Counted from the stretch's first letter, positions 27,018 through 36,177 are shown. The stretch: 64,000 nucleotides of DNA from Pseudohongiella sp. O18 (GCF_021729085.1 NZ_JAJSAR010000002.1:186001-250000), one strand, 5' to 3'. Numbers and translations are program-made. Notes: generated by a model from the letters alone, not told the origin.

Positions 27018-27049
27018 GCACGGCATTCTACCGTATAATGCCGCGCATG
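27015..27049. promoter_or_regulatory. palindromic divergent promoter, both transcripts probably leaderless
   Basis: CATGCACGGCATTCTA (27015-27030) and TATAATGCCGCGCATG (27034-27049) are inverted repeats matching at 14 of 16 positions around CCG. The plus arm holds a perfect TATAAT (27034-27039) 7 bases before ATG 27047. The minus arm holds TAGAAT (27030-27025) 7 bases before the regB ATG at 27017. With start points 6-8 bases after the -10 box, both messages would begin at or next to the ATG. Neither start has a Shine-Dalgarno sequence. The -35 boxes are poor, which fits an activated or repressed promoter. Confidence 0.65.
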
Positions 27050-28795
27050 GAGACAGTCGCAGAAAAATTACGTTTTCCCCTGAATGTCTACGCCGCATTG
27101 ATGGAGGCGACAGCAGAGCAATCCGCCTTTCTGGCTTACGGAACACTGCAAGCCCGCTCCAGCTCCTCATCACCGGTTGCAGACGAGCTGATAGACGCTC
27201 AACGGCGGCTCGCTGACCAGATAATTGCTGCGCTGGACCTGCCTGCTGGTTCCAGAGTACTGGAAGTGGGCAGTGGTTCAGGGCTGCTGGCAAGACACAT
27301 GGCTGATGCCGGATGGCAGGTCACGGCCGTGGATAATAATGAGGCGGCCAGCAAACTGAGCACGCAGGCGCTGAGTGAAGTCAGTGCAAATATTGTCACT
27401 GCAGATTTTGCCAGTCAGTGGCCGCAATGGGCGCCGCAACAATACGACGCGCTGATCTTTCACAATAGTGCGCGCTATTTTCTCCCCTTGTGCTGTTTTG
27501 CGTCGGCAAGACATTTGCTTGCTGATAACGGCAGAGTGCTGATTGTTGATGAGTTCCTGGCAAGAACATCGGATGCCGCCAAGTCGTGCGACCTGGCACA
27601 GTTAGATAATGTTGAGGCGCTTGCTGCCCGAGCCGGGTTCCTGTTGCAGGACAGGGTGGACATGACCGGCGAAACTGCCAATTTCCTGGGCGCGTTCATT
27701 GCCCTGTTTCAGGGACACCGGCAGGAACTGGTGGCACTCACTGACGAGTCCCCGGAAACGATCAGTGAGCTGGAAACGGCCATGCTCGACGACTTGAAGC
27801 GATTGCGGCAAGGCGACACCAGTCACCAGCTACTGACCTGGCAAATGCAGGCCGCGGCAGAATCACTGGTGCCTGCTGAAACCCTGCAGGCAGAAGATTT
27901 CCAGCAGGTGTTTGAGCGAAGTTTCAAAACAGATTTTTCTGCTGCATTGTGGCACTGGAAATACGGTGCAGGGCGTGGCGCTTCGGTGGCCGCCCTTCGG
28001 GATCAGCAGGTGGTGGCGCACTACGGCGGTATCCGCAGGGATATTCTGTATTTTGGCGATCCGGGCGCGGCAGTTCAGATCTGTGACGTCATGGTCATGC
28101 CTGAGCAACGCAGTTTCTTCAGCCGTGACAGTCTGTTTTTCAAAACGGCTTCAACCATGCTGGAACAATACGCCGGTTATCACGCCAGGCATCTGCTTGG
28201 TTTCGGCTTTCCCAACATGAAAGCCATGCACGTTGCCCAGCGACTGAAGCTTTACGACAAAACTGATGAGCTGGTGCAGTTAAAAATTCCGGTAGCTCAG
28301 CATCAGACCGACTGGCACCTGCAGTTCGGAGACATGGACGCCGCAGTCATCGAAGCGGCGCAGAGTCTGTGGCTGACCATGAAAGAGGGTTTTACAGATA
28401 GCATTATCGGCGTCAGAGATTCGCAGTATCTCGACTATCGGTTCAGACAACGCCCCGGGCTTGAGTACGAAAGCGTTCAGATTATAGATGGCGACACGCT
28501 GGTCGCGATCATTGTGCTAAGACCGCATGGTGAGCATTACCTGGTTATGGACATACTATGCGAACCGGCACTGTTGGGGCAGGCCTTTAATGAGATCAGC
28601 GCGCACACCCTGCGCCAGGGTCGGCCGACCGTGTTCTGGTTGTCAGCAGGTCAGGTGGATCGCCTCGGCATTGAGTCACTATGTGTCGAGTCGCTGGGTA
28701 TACACATTCCCTGCAATCGCTGGACTGCCGGCCCCGGCGCTGATCAATTGCAGGGCAAATGGTGGTTGACCGCCGGCGACATGGACTTCATGTAG
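27047..28795 (+). CDS. SAM methyltransferase - GNAT fusion protein
   Basis: A 582-residue two-domain protein. Residues about 20-200 form a class-I methyltransferase: motif I VLEVGSGSGLLARHM near residue 70, an acidic strand end VTAVDNNEA, and VLIVDEFL. After a helical linker (to about 285) the C-terminal half resembles GNAT acyltransferases of the type with WHWKYGAGRG, AHYGGIRRDI and the strand ICDVMVMPEQR. The substrate is unknown; the fusion suggests two modifications of one metabolite or protein. ATG 27047 was chosen because the TATAAT at 27034-27039 overlaps the alternative ATG at 27038. It is divergent from regB and could be part of its regulon. Domain calls are good; no gene name was recognised. 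Confidence 0.8.
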   Translation: METVAEKLRFPLNVYAALMEATAEQSAFLAYGTLQARSSSSSPVADELIDAQRRLADQIIAALDLPAGSRVLEVGSGSGLLARHMADAGWQVTAVDNNEAASKLSTQALSEVSANIVTADFASQWPQWAPQQYDALIFHNSARYFLPLCCFASARHLLADNGRVLIVDEFLARTSDAAKSCDLAQLDNVEALAARAGFLLQDRVDMTGETANFLGAFIALFQGHRQELVALTDESPETISELETAMLDDLKRLRQGDTSHQLLTWQMQAAAESLVPAETLQAEDFQQVFERSFKTDFSAALWHWKYGAGRGASVAALRDQQVVAHYGGIRRDILYFGDPGAAVQICDVMVMPEQRSFFSRDSLFFKTASTMLEQYAGYHARHLLGFGFPNMKAMHVAQRLKLYDKTDELVQLKIPVAQHQTDWHLQFGDMDAAVIEAAQSLWLTMKEGFTDSIIGVRDSQYLDYRFRQRPGLEYESVQIIDGDTLVAIIVLRPHGEHYLVMDILCEPALLGQAFNEISAHTLRQGRPTVFWLSAGQVDRLGIESLCVESLGIHIPCNRWTAGPGADQLQGKWWLTAGDMDFM

Positions 28796-28818
28796 CCGAC
28801 GGAGTATCAGGCAGTCGC

Positions 28819-30906
28819 CTAAAAACGAGCGGTAATCGTGGCGCGCAGGCTTCGTGGTTCGGCCGGGTGGAAGTGGATATCTTCAACCCCCTGAGCCTCA
28901 TTCGGCAGACGCGAAGCGTAGTAATAGGTAATATCACTGTCACGGCTGTCCAGCAGGTTCAGTAATTCAACATCCAGCGACATATTGTCAGTCAGACGGG
29001 TGCTTAGCTGGGCGTTGACCAGCGTTGTGGGTTCAGTCCGAACCGAGTTGTCTTCTATCAATGGCGCGGAACCCAGATAGCGCACGCGTAGTCCGGCACT
29101 CCAGCCGCTGTCGCGGATGTTGTCGGCAATCACGCCCAGTGACGCCGTGTTTTTGACGGCATTGGGTATGTAGTCGTCAGGGCCGATATCCTTCAGGCTG
29201 GCATCCGTCCAGGTTGCATCAGCATCAATCAGCAACCAGTCCAGCGGCGAATACAGAATATCAATCTCCACACCTTCACGTTCACTGGGCGAGAGCGCTT
29301 CGGTATTTCCAGCGTCACCAACGTAAATCAGTTCAGACGACAGCTTCAGCCGGAACGCGGTCAGCGTTATCTGAGTCCTGGGGATAATGGTTGATCGCAT
29401 GCCAACTTCATAGCTTCTGGCTGTAGCCAGCGGATCAACTGGCGTCGTCAGATCTCCGGTCACCGGGTCAGTTCTGGTTGTGGCTCCACGCGCATCATTG
29501 CTGTGGTAGCCCTGTCCGGCGCTGAGGTAGGTCTCAAAGTCGTCAGTCAGCGTGTAGATGACATTCAGCCTGGGGTTCAGCAGCGAGTCGTTACCTTCGC
29601 CGCTGTTTGTACCCAGCAGGTCATCGACCCGGAACCGGTAGTGGTCAGTCCGCAGCGAGGCAACAGTTCGCAACTTTGAGGTCCAGCGTGTATCGACGGC
29701 GGCATAGACGCTGGTCAGCGACTGCTCGATATAGTCGTCACGTGTGCTCGCGTAACGCTGACGCTGTTCAGAAAGGTGCAGGCCGACGTGAATGTCATCG
29801 TAGCGATGCTGAAAACCGAAGCGGACAGTGGTCGGCAGCCGGGTTTCAAGATCCTGCTCGTACTGCGTGTCGATACCGGCAACGCGACGGCTGTCAGTCT
29901 GTTGAAACTGATCGCCCCGCACCGGGTCAGCGTCGAAGTAGGTAAAGTTGGAGTACAGGTCCAGCGCGTAATCCATAAGATAGGCACTGAACTGCCAGCG
30001 GCTGCGGCTGTCCAGCTGACTGTCATAGTCCATGGACAGGCTGTTGCGGCGTGATTCGCCGCCAGCAGTCGGGTCAATATTGCCCCATACACTGATCGCA
30101 CCACGTTCAACCGCACGCAGCGGGATCTGGTCGGTGGCATCCCAGCTGTTGTCGTAGGCCAGGCCAGTGATGCTGAGGCTGTAGTCTTCGCCCTGTTCGT
30201 GGTACTTGATCATGGCATTGCGTTTGTCCAGATCCTGATCCAGGTCCCAGGGCCCATCATAATCTGTCAGCGCGCCAGCGAGTGTCAGTTGTCCGTCGCC
30301 AACGGCAAAGGATTCACCTGCAAACAGTCTTCGGTAGTCATGTTCACCCAATGTCAGACTGATCTGCCCCTCATCCAGGCTGTCCAGATAGACAAACTCG
30401 GCTGAGCCAGCGGTGGCGAAATTACCGGCGTCTGCGTAGTAAGGGCCTTTTCGGTAGCGCAGGGTGCCAACCAGTTCGGGGATAATGAAGTTGATGTCCG
30501 CGTAACCCTGACCATGGCCATGCGACGGTGTGTTGACCGGCATTTTGTCGACACTGATGGCAAAATCGGTGCCGTGATCCAGGTTGAAGCCGCGCACAAA
30601 GTACTGGTTCGCTTTGCCCTCGCCACTATGCTGTGTCGCGATCATACCCGGAACAAACTCGAGCAGTTCTGCAGTTCGTGACACCGGGCGCAGTTCCAGT
30701 TGCTGGGCGTAGACCACTCCTTCGGTCGCCGTCTCAGGGTCTCCCTGAAGGTCGAAATCTGTACCCATGACCAGAATTTCACGTACGCCCTGTTGTGTGC
30801 TCTGCACGGGCATCTCTTCAAAAACGTTGTCTGCATCACTATTTGTCTGAGCATGAGTGGGCAGTGCCACGGCAATCGCAGCGCTTAGCAGGTAAGTTGA
30901 CTTCAA
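28819..30906 (-). CDS. TonB-dependent outer-membrane receptor
   Basis: A 695-residue receptor with a signal peptide ending near PTHAQ. The plug domain (about 40-160) includes ELLEFVPGMIATQHSG and NQYFVRGFNLDHGTDF. A loop with PSHGHGQGYADINF precedes the 22-strand barrel, which ends in the usual terminal Phe (RATITARF). It should import a ligand with energy from TonB-ExbBD; those genes are not in the window. The plug His-rich loop (HGHG) might bind metal, but the substrate is not known. It is divergent from a BlaI/M56 regulatory pair with 219 bp between the starts, so control by that pair is likely. Confidence 0.93.
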   Translation of the reverse strand: MKSTYLLSAAIAVALPTHAQTNSDADNVFEEMPVQSTQQGVREILVMGTDFDLQGDPETATEGVVYAQQLELRPVSRTAELLEFVPGMIATQHSGEGKANQYFVRGFNLDHGTDFAISVDKMPVNTPSHGHGQGYADINFIIPELVGTLRYRKGPYYADAGNFATAGSAEFVYLDSLDEGQISLTLGEHDYRRLFAGESFAVGDGQLTLAGALTDYDGPWDLDQDLDKRNAMIKYHEQGEDYSLSITGLAYDNSWDATDQIPLRAVERGAISVWGNIDPTAGGESRRNSLSMDYDSQLDSRSRWQFSAYLMDYALDLYSNFTYFDADPVRGDQFQQTDSRRVAGIDTQYEQDLETRLPTTVRFGFQHRYDDIHVGLHLSEQRQRYASTRDDYIEQSLTSVYAAVDTRWTSKLRTVASLRTDHYRFRVDDLLGTNSGEGNDSLLNPRLNVIYTLTDDFETYLSAGQGYHSNDARGATTRTDPVTGDLTTPVDPLATARSYEVGMRSTIIPRTQITLTAFRLKLSSELIYVGDAGNTEALSPSEREGVEIDILYSPLDWLLIDADATWTDASLKDIGPDDYIPNAVKNTASLGVIADNIRDSGWSAGLRVRYLGSAPLIEDNSVRTEPTTLVNAQLSTRLTDNMSLDVELLNLLDSRDSDITYYYASRLPNEAQGVEDIHFHPAEPRSLRATITARF

Positions 30907-30967
30907 AATTACTTCCTTATTCTGTTGGCCTGTTTAATTACGTATCTCGCAGTTAGAGGCTTGTGAA

Positions 30968-31056
30968 TATAGCTTGTTTAAATGGCTATAAATCTTAAGT
31001 GACTGATATGTAATTAGTAAATGGACAGAATAGGTGCCGATCGGCAATCGGTTTTT
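30968..31056. promoter_or_regulatory. inverted repeats between TonB receptor and blaI-like gene
   Basis: TATAGC (30968-30973) and GCTATA (30985-30990) form a 6-bp dyad with an 11-base centre in the AT-rich intergenic region, suited to a dimeric winged-helix repressor. A second element lies at 31036-31056: the palindrome GCCGATCGGC overlaps a hairpin CCGAT-CGGCA-ATCGG followed by TTTTT, which resembles a small attenuator in the BlaI leader. Neither is a close match to the TACA/TGTA operators of Gram-positive BlaI. Confidence 0.35.
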
Positions 31057-31125
31057 GCAATTTTTGGGGAAGGGCGCTAGATTGTCACCCAGCAATCTGC
31101 ATGCAGTTGTCCACAAGGCCCAACC

Positions 31126-31575
31126 ATGGAAAACAATAAGCACCGAGCCTCTTCAAATATTCTTGCCACCAATCTGGGTGAGCTGGAATTGCAGGCCATG
31201 GAAGTCCTGTGGGGTTGCCCGCATCTTGATGCACGACAGATCCGTGAACGCCTTCAGCGCACCAGACAACCCAGCTTGAGCACCGTGCAGTCGGCGTTGG
31301 AACGCCTCTATCGCAAGTCTTTCGTAGATCGCATTAAACAGGGTCACGCTTACTCTTACTTTGTCACGGTTTCCCGAGGCGCGCTGTTGGCCCGTATGCT
31401 GGGCGAGGCGATTCACCTTTTGCATGACGGTCGCATGGAAACCATTCTGAGCAGTTTTGTGCACGTCGCCGCCGACATGGACGAGTCGTCTCTGGACAGT
31501 CTGGAGGAGATGATCAGGAATTATCGCAGGACATCGGGCGGTAATGACGGTACTCCGCAAGAGGGTAAGCTTTGA
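31126..31575 (+). CDS. BlaI/MecI/CopY-family transcriptional repressor
   Basis: A 149-residue winged-helix protein. GELELQAMEVLWG opens the DNA-binding domain, followed by the recognition region LSTVQSALERLYRKSFVDRIKQG. A helical dimerisation tail (residues 90-140) ends the protein. In the known systems BlaI represses its target until a membrane M56 metalloprotease cleaves it. The next gene is such a protease, 13 bp downstream. No beta-lactamase or PBP2a gene is near; the divergent TonB receptor is the likely target. Family is certain, target is inferred. Confidence 0.92.
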   Translation: MENNKHRASSNILATNLGELELQAMEVLWGCPHLDARQIRERLQRTRQPSLSTVQSALERLYRKSFVDRIKQGHAYSYFVTVSRGALLARMLGEAIHLLHDGRMETILSSFVHVAADMDESSLDSLEEMIRNYRRTSGGNDGTPQEGKL

Positions 31576-31588
31576 TGGAGTTGCGAGC

Positions 31589-32551
31589 ATGATTCAAATG
31601 GTCGGCACATTCTCTCTGATCTGGCTAATGCTGTGGGCAGGACTGGCACTGTTTTTTGCTCTGCTGTATCCGCTGCTGCGACGTGTTGTGCTGCGAATAC
31701 ACCCAAAGCATGGCAGTCTGCTGTTACTTCTATACTGGGCGGCACCCGCACTTGTCGGGTTTCTGGCCAGCAGTTTGTTGTTTGTATCGCAGGCGGACGG
31801 GATGTTGATCTCGGCACACTGTCACGGCGCCTGCGAAGAACACGTACCGCTGCTGAGTGTCGATGCGCTCGCCATTGGCGGTCTGGTGATAGCTGGTCTG
31901 CTGGTTCTGGTGCTGTTATTTAATTTCCTGCAGCAGCTTGCTAAAGGTCGCTCGATGTTCAAGCAATTTGAATTGATGACAGAAACCAGGCCTGGATTCA
32001 GATTTCTCGATGCCAGAGAGCCGGCCGTGTTTACTCTGGGCTGGTGGAGTCCGCGTGTTTTCATCAGTCGTGGTCTGCTTGAGTCCTGCAGTCGCGAGCA
32101 GCTGGCCGTTATCCTCGATCATGAGCAGGCGCACCGTCAGCGTAAAGACAATCTCAGGTTGCTGCTGGGTCGGGTGTTCACGCTGTTTGTCCCGGGAGAT
32201 CGTGGCCGGCAGATTCGCCATGATATGCATTTATTGTGTGAAGAAGCCTGCGATTTTGTGGCTGCGGGTAATCATGGCGTTGCCAGTGTTGCGGAGACGC
32301 TGGTGCACGTGGGGAGAGTATTGAAGAATCACCCGGCGCCGATTCACTCGCGTGGTTTCGCGAGCAGTGATCTTGAGCTCAGAGTGGAGGCCTTACTGGC
32401 TCATCACAGCCGCCGTCCAATTCCCGCCTGGCTAATGTTGGTGCTGACTCTGATCTGCACATCCCTGCTCATCCTTTCGCTGGACCCTTTGCATCACGGA
32501 GCTGAGTCATTGATCGCGATCCTGGAATATCTCGCGCATCGACTCGTCTGA
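31589..32551 (+). CDS. M56 (BlaR1-like) membrane metallopeptidase without sensor domain
   Basis: A 320-residue membrane protein with helices near residues 5-30, 45-65 and 90-112, a cytoplasmic zinc-peptidase domain and a C-terminal helix (PIPAWLMLVLTLICTSLLILSL). The zinc site HEQAH is at 178-182, with the third ligand probably Glu218 or Glu219 in LLCEEACDF. BlaR1 cleaves BlaI after ligand binding. Here the C-terminal penicillin-binding domain of BlaR1/MecR1 is missing, so the signal must enter through the membrane part or a partner. ATG 31589 has GGAG 8 bp upstream; an ATG at 31544 inside blaI is less likely. Confidence 0.9.
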   Translation: MIQMVGTFSLIWLMLWAGLALFFALLYPLLRRVVLRIHPKHGSLLLLLYWAAPALVGFLASSLLFVSQADGMLISAHCHGACEEHVPLLSVDALAIGGLVIAGLLVLVLLFNFLQQLAKGRSMFKQFELMTETRPGFRFLDAREPAVFTLGWWSPRVFISRGLLESCSREQLAVILDHEQAHRQRKDNLRLLLGRVFTLFVPGDRGRQIRHDMHLLCEEACDFVAAGNHGVASVAETLVHVGRVLKNHPAPIHSRGFASSDLELRVEALLAHHSRRPIPAWLMLVLTLICTSLLILSLDPLHHGAESLIAILEYLAHRLV

Positions 32552-32675
32552 CTGTTGAATAATGACAGAATGTGGCCAAACATGACCTTCGCAGGGAAAT
32601 TTGCGGGGGTGACTGGCGAGGCCAGGGAAGCTGCACTAAACTGGGCCGGCTGAGATCAACCATCAGGGGAATCAA

Positions 32676-33701
32676 GTGGGCAGGAAGAAATTAGCGCAAA
32701 CCTCTTGGCTGCTGACGCTGCTCTGCCTGCCAATTGCGATTGCCTGGGCACAGGATGCCGAAGATTTAAATCAGACAGCTCAGGATGATGAGCCCGGCCT
32801 GATATCACGTGCACTGGACGAATTGCCGCTGGACCGGACATTAGAGTGGCTGGAAGAGCAGCGCGACGACATGTCCCGGCGAGTGACCAATATGGGGCGG
32901 TCCGTTGACGACTGGCTCGCTGGCGATATCGAAAGTGCAGACATTAATCAAAGCTACCTGAGAATCCGCTTCAATCAGCGTGTTGGGCGACATGATGCTT
33001 ATTTCTCCAATGCGCGCATCAGCGGCCGCCTGGATCTGCCGCGCGCCTCTGAACGCTGGAAGCTGATCTTCGAGTCTGAGAACCGTGAGCAGAACTCACT
33101 GCGTGATCAGCGCCTGAGCAACATCAATTCCTCCGAGTTTACCGGTGGCTTCAGCTACGAACACCCTGAGCGCAATGGGTGGCGATTTAATCATGATGTT
33201 GGTGTCAGGGGGCGGATCCCTCTGGATGTGTTCTATCGTCTGCGGACGCGCTATGGCGTGGATATTAACGAGGACTGGTATGTCGGCCTCAACAACCGCA
33301 TCTATTATTATCATAACGAGGGCTGGGGTCAGGATACCCGGCTGTTCTTTACCCGACGCATTTCTGAAGACTGGAACTTCCGCATTGAATCGGAAGTGAA
33401 CTACGAACACAAATACCGGCTGACAGAGTTTGCACAGTCGTTCTCACTGCATCAGCAACTGGCTGAACGAGAGAGCATGATTTATGAAATCGGCTTGTTG
33501 GGGCAGAATCGACCGGAAAGTGAGGTAGACAGTTATTACGCGCAAATGCTGTATCGAAAAGCGATCTACGAAGACTGGCTGGTTATGGAGGTGGTGCCGC
33601 AATTGCTGTTTGAGTACCGATACGACTGGGAGCCTGATCCACGCGTGCAGCTGAACCTGGAGGTGTACTTTTTTGAGTTTGGCAACGCAGTCAACGATTG
33701 A
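32676..33701 (+). CDS. putative outer-membrane beta-barrel protein, uncharacterised
   Basis: A 341-residue protein starting at a GTG with AGGGGA 5 bp upstream. The signal peptide ends near IAWAQ. A short acidic and helical region (residues 25-85) precedes a long stretch of alternating polar and aromatic residues, for example WRFNHDVGVRGRIP and RLFFTRRISEDWNFRI, as expected of 8-12 amphipathic strands. It ends in an aromatic-rich strand (LEVYFFEFGNAVND) but without the terminal Phe of classic barrels. I do not recognise a named family. It lies downstream of the M56 gene after 124 bp without a clear terminator, and a thioesterase gene follows 8 bp later, so these two are co-transcribed. Confidence 0.75.
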   Translation: MGRKKLAQTSWLLTLLCLPIAIAWAQDAEDLNQTAQDDEPGLISRALDELPLDRTLEWLEEQRDDMSRRVTNMGRSVDDWLAGDIESADINQSYLRIRFNQRVGRHDAYFSNARISGRLDLPRASERWKLIFESENREQNSLRDQRLSNINSSEFTGGFSYEHPERNGWRFNHDVGVRGRIPLDVFYRLRTRYGVDINEDWYVGLNNRIYYYHNEGWGQDTRLFFTRRISEDWNFRIESEVNYEHKYRLTEFAQSFSLHQQLAERESMIYEIGLLGQNRPESEVDSYYAQMLYRKAIYEDWLVMEVVPQLLFEYRYDWEPDPRVQLNLEVYFFEFGNAVND

Positions 33702-33709
33702 GGCAGGCT

Positions 33710-34144
33710 ATGACAACTGACGAAACAAACTTACCCATATTCATGCGGCCAGGACATTGCGCGGGGGATCTGCTGGAAGCACCGCAGTGGAAAGTGCTGG
33801 CGCAGTCGCACGGCTTTGTCGAGATTGATGCCCACATTCCCGATCAGGTGCTGAATCCACGGCAGCAGTTATTTGGCGGGTTTACCGGGACCTACGTCGA
33901 CATGGTGGCTCTGTACACCATCCGGACCATGTTTGGTTCGCGTCATGACTACTGGATCACCACAATCAACATGCGGATTGACTATCTATCGCCTGTAACC
34001 GGGCCGAGAGTGCGCTTGACTGGGGAGTTGATCAATCAGGGCCGCTCGACATCGCTGGTTGCGGTGACATTTTACGGCCCTGATGGGGAAAAGCAGGTCT
34101 ATTCGATTGTGACCCTGCGTGTCATCGACAAGGCCAGCAATTAA
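33710..34144 (+). CDS. PaaI-family hotdog thioesterase
   Basis: A 144-residue hotdog-fold protein that should hydrolyse an acyl-CoA or aryl-CoA thioester. The core motif QLFGGFTGTYVDMVALYTI corresponds to the catalytic helix of PaaI enzymes, with an Asp in it. The strand TTINMRIDYLSPVTG and the closing VAVTFYGPDGEKQVYSIVTLRV are typical. ATG 33710 was chosen, with GAGGCAGG a few bases upstream; a TTG at 33698 overlaps the preceding stop. Substrate unknown. Confidence 0.88.
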   Translation: MTTDETNLPIFMRPGHCAGDLLEAPQWKVLAQSHGFVEIDAHIPDQVLNPRQQLFGGFTGTYVDMVALYTIRTMFGSRHDYWITTINMRIDYLSPVTGPRVRLTGELINQGRSTSLVAVTFYGPDGEKQVYSIVTLRVIDKASN

Positions 34145-34165
34145 GCAATAATTATCGGTCTTGCC

Positions 34166-34549
<384 letters not shown>

Positions 34550-34608
34550 TTATCATGCAGGCCTGTCATACACCATATCAGGGATGTTGCCTGGGAGTCA
34601 GTGGAGGT

Positions 34609-35376
34609 TCAATCGCTGCTCGGTTCGTGCGCGTGCAGCGCATCAATCCATGGGCGCAGCTCATCCCAGTCCAGGTTAAAAATGTGTTTGGCGTTAGTGC
34701 CAGTTACAAGCCCGGCATTGACTCTGGCGCCGGCCTGTTCCAGAGCTGTGACCATGTCAGGCATCGCCTGATCCCAGCGGAATAGGTCATTCTGCGCGAT
34801 CCGCACGTAAACTGGCAGATTGTTCATATCCTGAATAATGCTCAGGTCACGAAGGATACCGGGCACGGCGACCACGCCGTGGTACTGATCGGGTTGCTGT
34901 GCGGCCAGCGCCAGTGCAGAACTGCCTCCTGTGGAAACTCCGACCAGCAAGGCTTTGCCTGACAGGATATCGGCCTGGGATTGCAGGTGTTCGATCACAG
35001 CCGGAATTTTGTAACCGTTTTGACCATCAAAATTGCTGCCGTCGGTCGACACTGGAACCGCGATCATCCAGCCCTGTCTGGCAAGCTCGCGGCCCAGCCA
35101 GAACTGCGCGCGCGCAACATATTCATTGCCGCCGCCACCGGGTATCAGCACTGAAAGCGGCCATGGGCCTTCGCCGTGGTTGTCCGGTTCAAACAGGAAA
35201 ACCTTGACCTCGCTGCCATCGCTCATGGTCACGCGTACTTCGCGTGCAAGCGCCAGGCCCGATTGGGACAGCAGTAGCACTGTCATGCAAAGACACAGCG
35301 TCCAGCGAAGCAATCGGTGCAGATTGCGCGTGATGGACAGTCTTAATGGTTCTGTGTGGTCAAACGTGAGCAGCAT
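34609..35376 (-). CDS. secreted alpha/beta-hydrolase
   Basis: A 255-residue protein. The N-terminal 45 residues hold an arginine-rich n-region and a hydrophobic stretch ending near GLALAR, a signal peptide or anchor. The hydrolase core has the oxyanion region LIPGGGGN, the nucleophile elbow GVSTGG (Ser), and a late Asp (RIAQNDLFRW). His in NAKHIFNL completes the triad. It should be an esterase or lipase-like enzyme in the periplasm; substrate unknown. It is followed on the same strand by glnK. Confidence 0.85.
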   Translation of the reverse strand: MLLTFDHTEPLRLSITRNLHRLLRWTLCLCMTVLLLSQSGLALAREVRVTMSDGSEVKVFLFEPDNHGEGPWPLSVLIPGGGGNEYVARAQFWLGRELARQGWMIAVPVSTDGSNFDGQNGYKIPAVIEHLQSQADILSGKALLVGVSTGGSSALALAAQQPDQYHGVVAVPGILRDLSIIQDMNNLPVYVRIAQNDLFRWDQAMPDMVTALEQAGARVNAGLVTGTNAKHIFNLDWDELRPWIDALHAHEPSSD

Positions 35377-35514
35377 GCAGTGTCCGGCTGGGTAATGGTC
35401 CAGGGCAGGGAATGATGAATATTTTTGAACAGGTTCAGAATATCAGATTAATCCTGGGGTCGCGCCCTGATGTCGACAAGCCGTGCCTTTGGCCCGACAG
35501 AAAGTGCATCTGGA

Positions 35515-35829
35515 CTAGGGGTTACGCTCCATGCTGGCAAGCGGTTCAGACTGCTGGTCACGCCATTGGAAGAAACTGTAGACTGAGCCTGCCAGCAGAA
35601 TGAGAGTAAGAATAATCCAGAGGATCAATCGCAGTCGCGCGGCCAGGCTGCGGTTCAGCGTCGGGTCACCGGTACCGTTATCCCGCCATCCGGATGAGGT
35701 TTCGGCATGCCCCAGAAATTCGTTGACGCGATGCTGCTGCTGGGCAGCCCGCTGCAGCCGGCTGCGTCGTTTGAGGTAGGCAAATGCGACCACCACGACA
35801 AGAGCTGTAATCAAAATCTTCCAAAGCAT
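35515..35829 (-). CDS. small two-helix membrane protein, hypothetical
   Basis: A 104-residue protein with a helix at each end (residues 2-18 and about 66-86) and a basic, Gln-rich loop (RRSRLQRAAQQQHR) between them. The loop is probably cytoplasmic by the positive-inside rule. No family was recognised. The reading frame has typical composition for the window, but the ribosome site is weak. Confidence 0.6.
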   Translation of the reverse strand: MLWKILITALVVVVAFAYLKRRSRLQRAAQQQHRVNEFLGHAETSSGWRDNGTGDPTLNRSLAARLRLILWIILTLILLAGSVYSFFQWRDQQSEPLASMERNP

Positions 35830-35964
35830 GTTGCTACCCAGTCTCGCAAGGACCCGAATGATACCTTTCAGCTATGCCCACTGCCAGTGTTATGGACCGA
35901 TTGACCTTTCCGCTGCCATAATCGGTGGATCTGAGCATCAGGATAACTGGACGCTGGAGGCGTG

Positions 35965-36177
35965 ATGAAAACAAAAATAATCGCAGTGATTCTATTGGTG
36001 CTGGCGCTGGCCAGCGCACTGGCGGCGGTAATGACGGCCATTAATCTGGGTTTTATCATGACGCGGCCTGATTCGATCTCCGTGGCCAATACCTTTATCG
36101 GCCAGTTTGTTGTGATTGTGGCGGCGCTGGTACTGGCCAAATGGTTATACGAGGCTGGCAGAGCCCGGTTGCGCTAA
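35965..36177 (+). CDS. small membrane protein, hypothetical
   Basis: A 70-residue protein with two hydrophobic helices (about residues 4-30 and 43-60) and an arginine-rich end (YEAGRARLR). ATG 35965 follows GGAGG by 4 bp; a GTG at 35962 is too close to it. No family recognised. It stands alone upstream of ribF, where many gammaproteobacteria have murJ or rpsT. Confidence 0.6.
   Translation: MKTKIIAVILLVLALASALAAVMTAINLGFIMTRPDSISVANTFIGQFVVIVAALVLAKWLYEAGRARLR

Noticed and set aside
35412-35603. 63-codon plus-strand frame overlapping the small membrane protein
   Set aside because: No ribosome site, Cys/Trp-rich unnatural composition and overlap with the better minus-strand gene.
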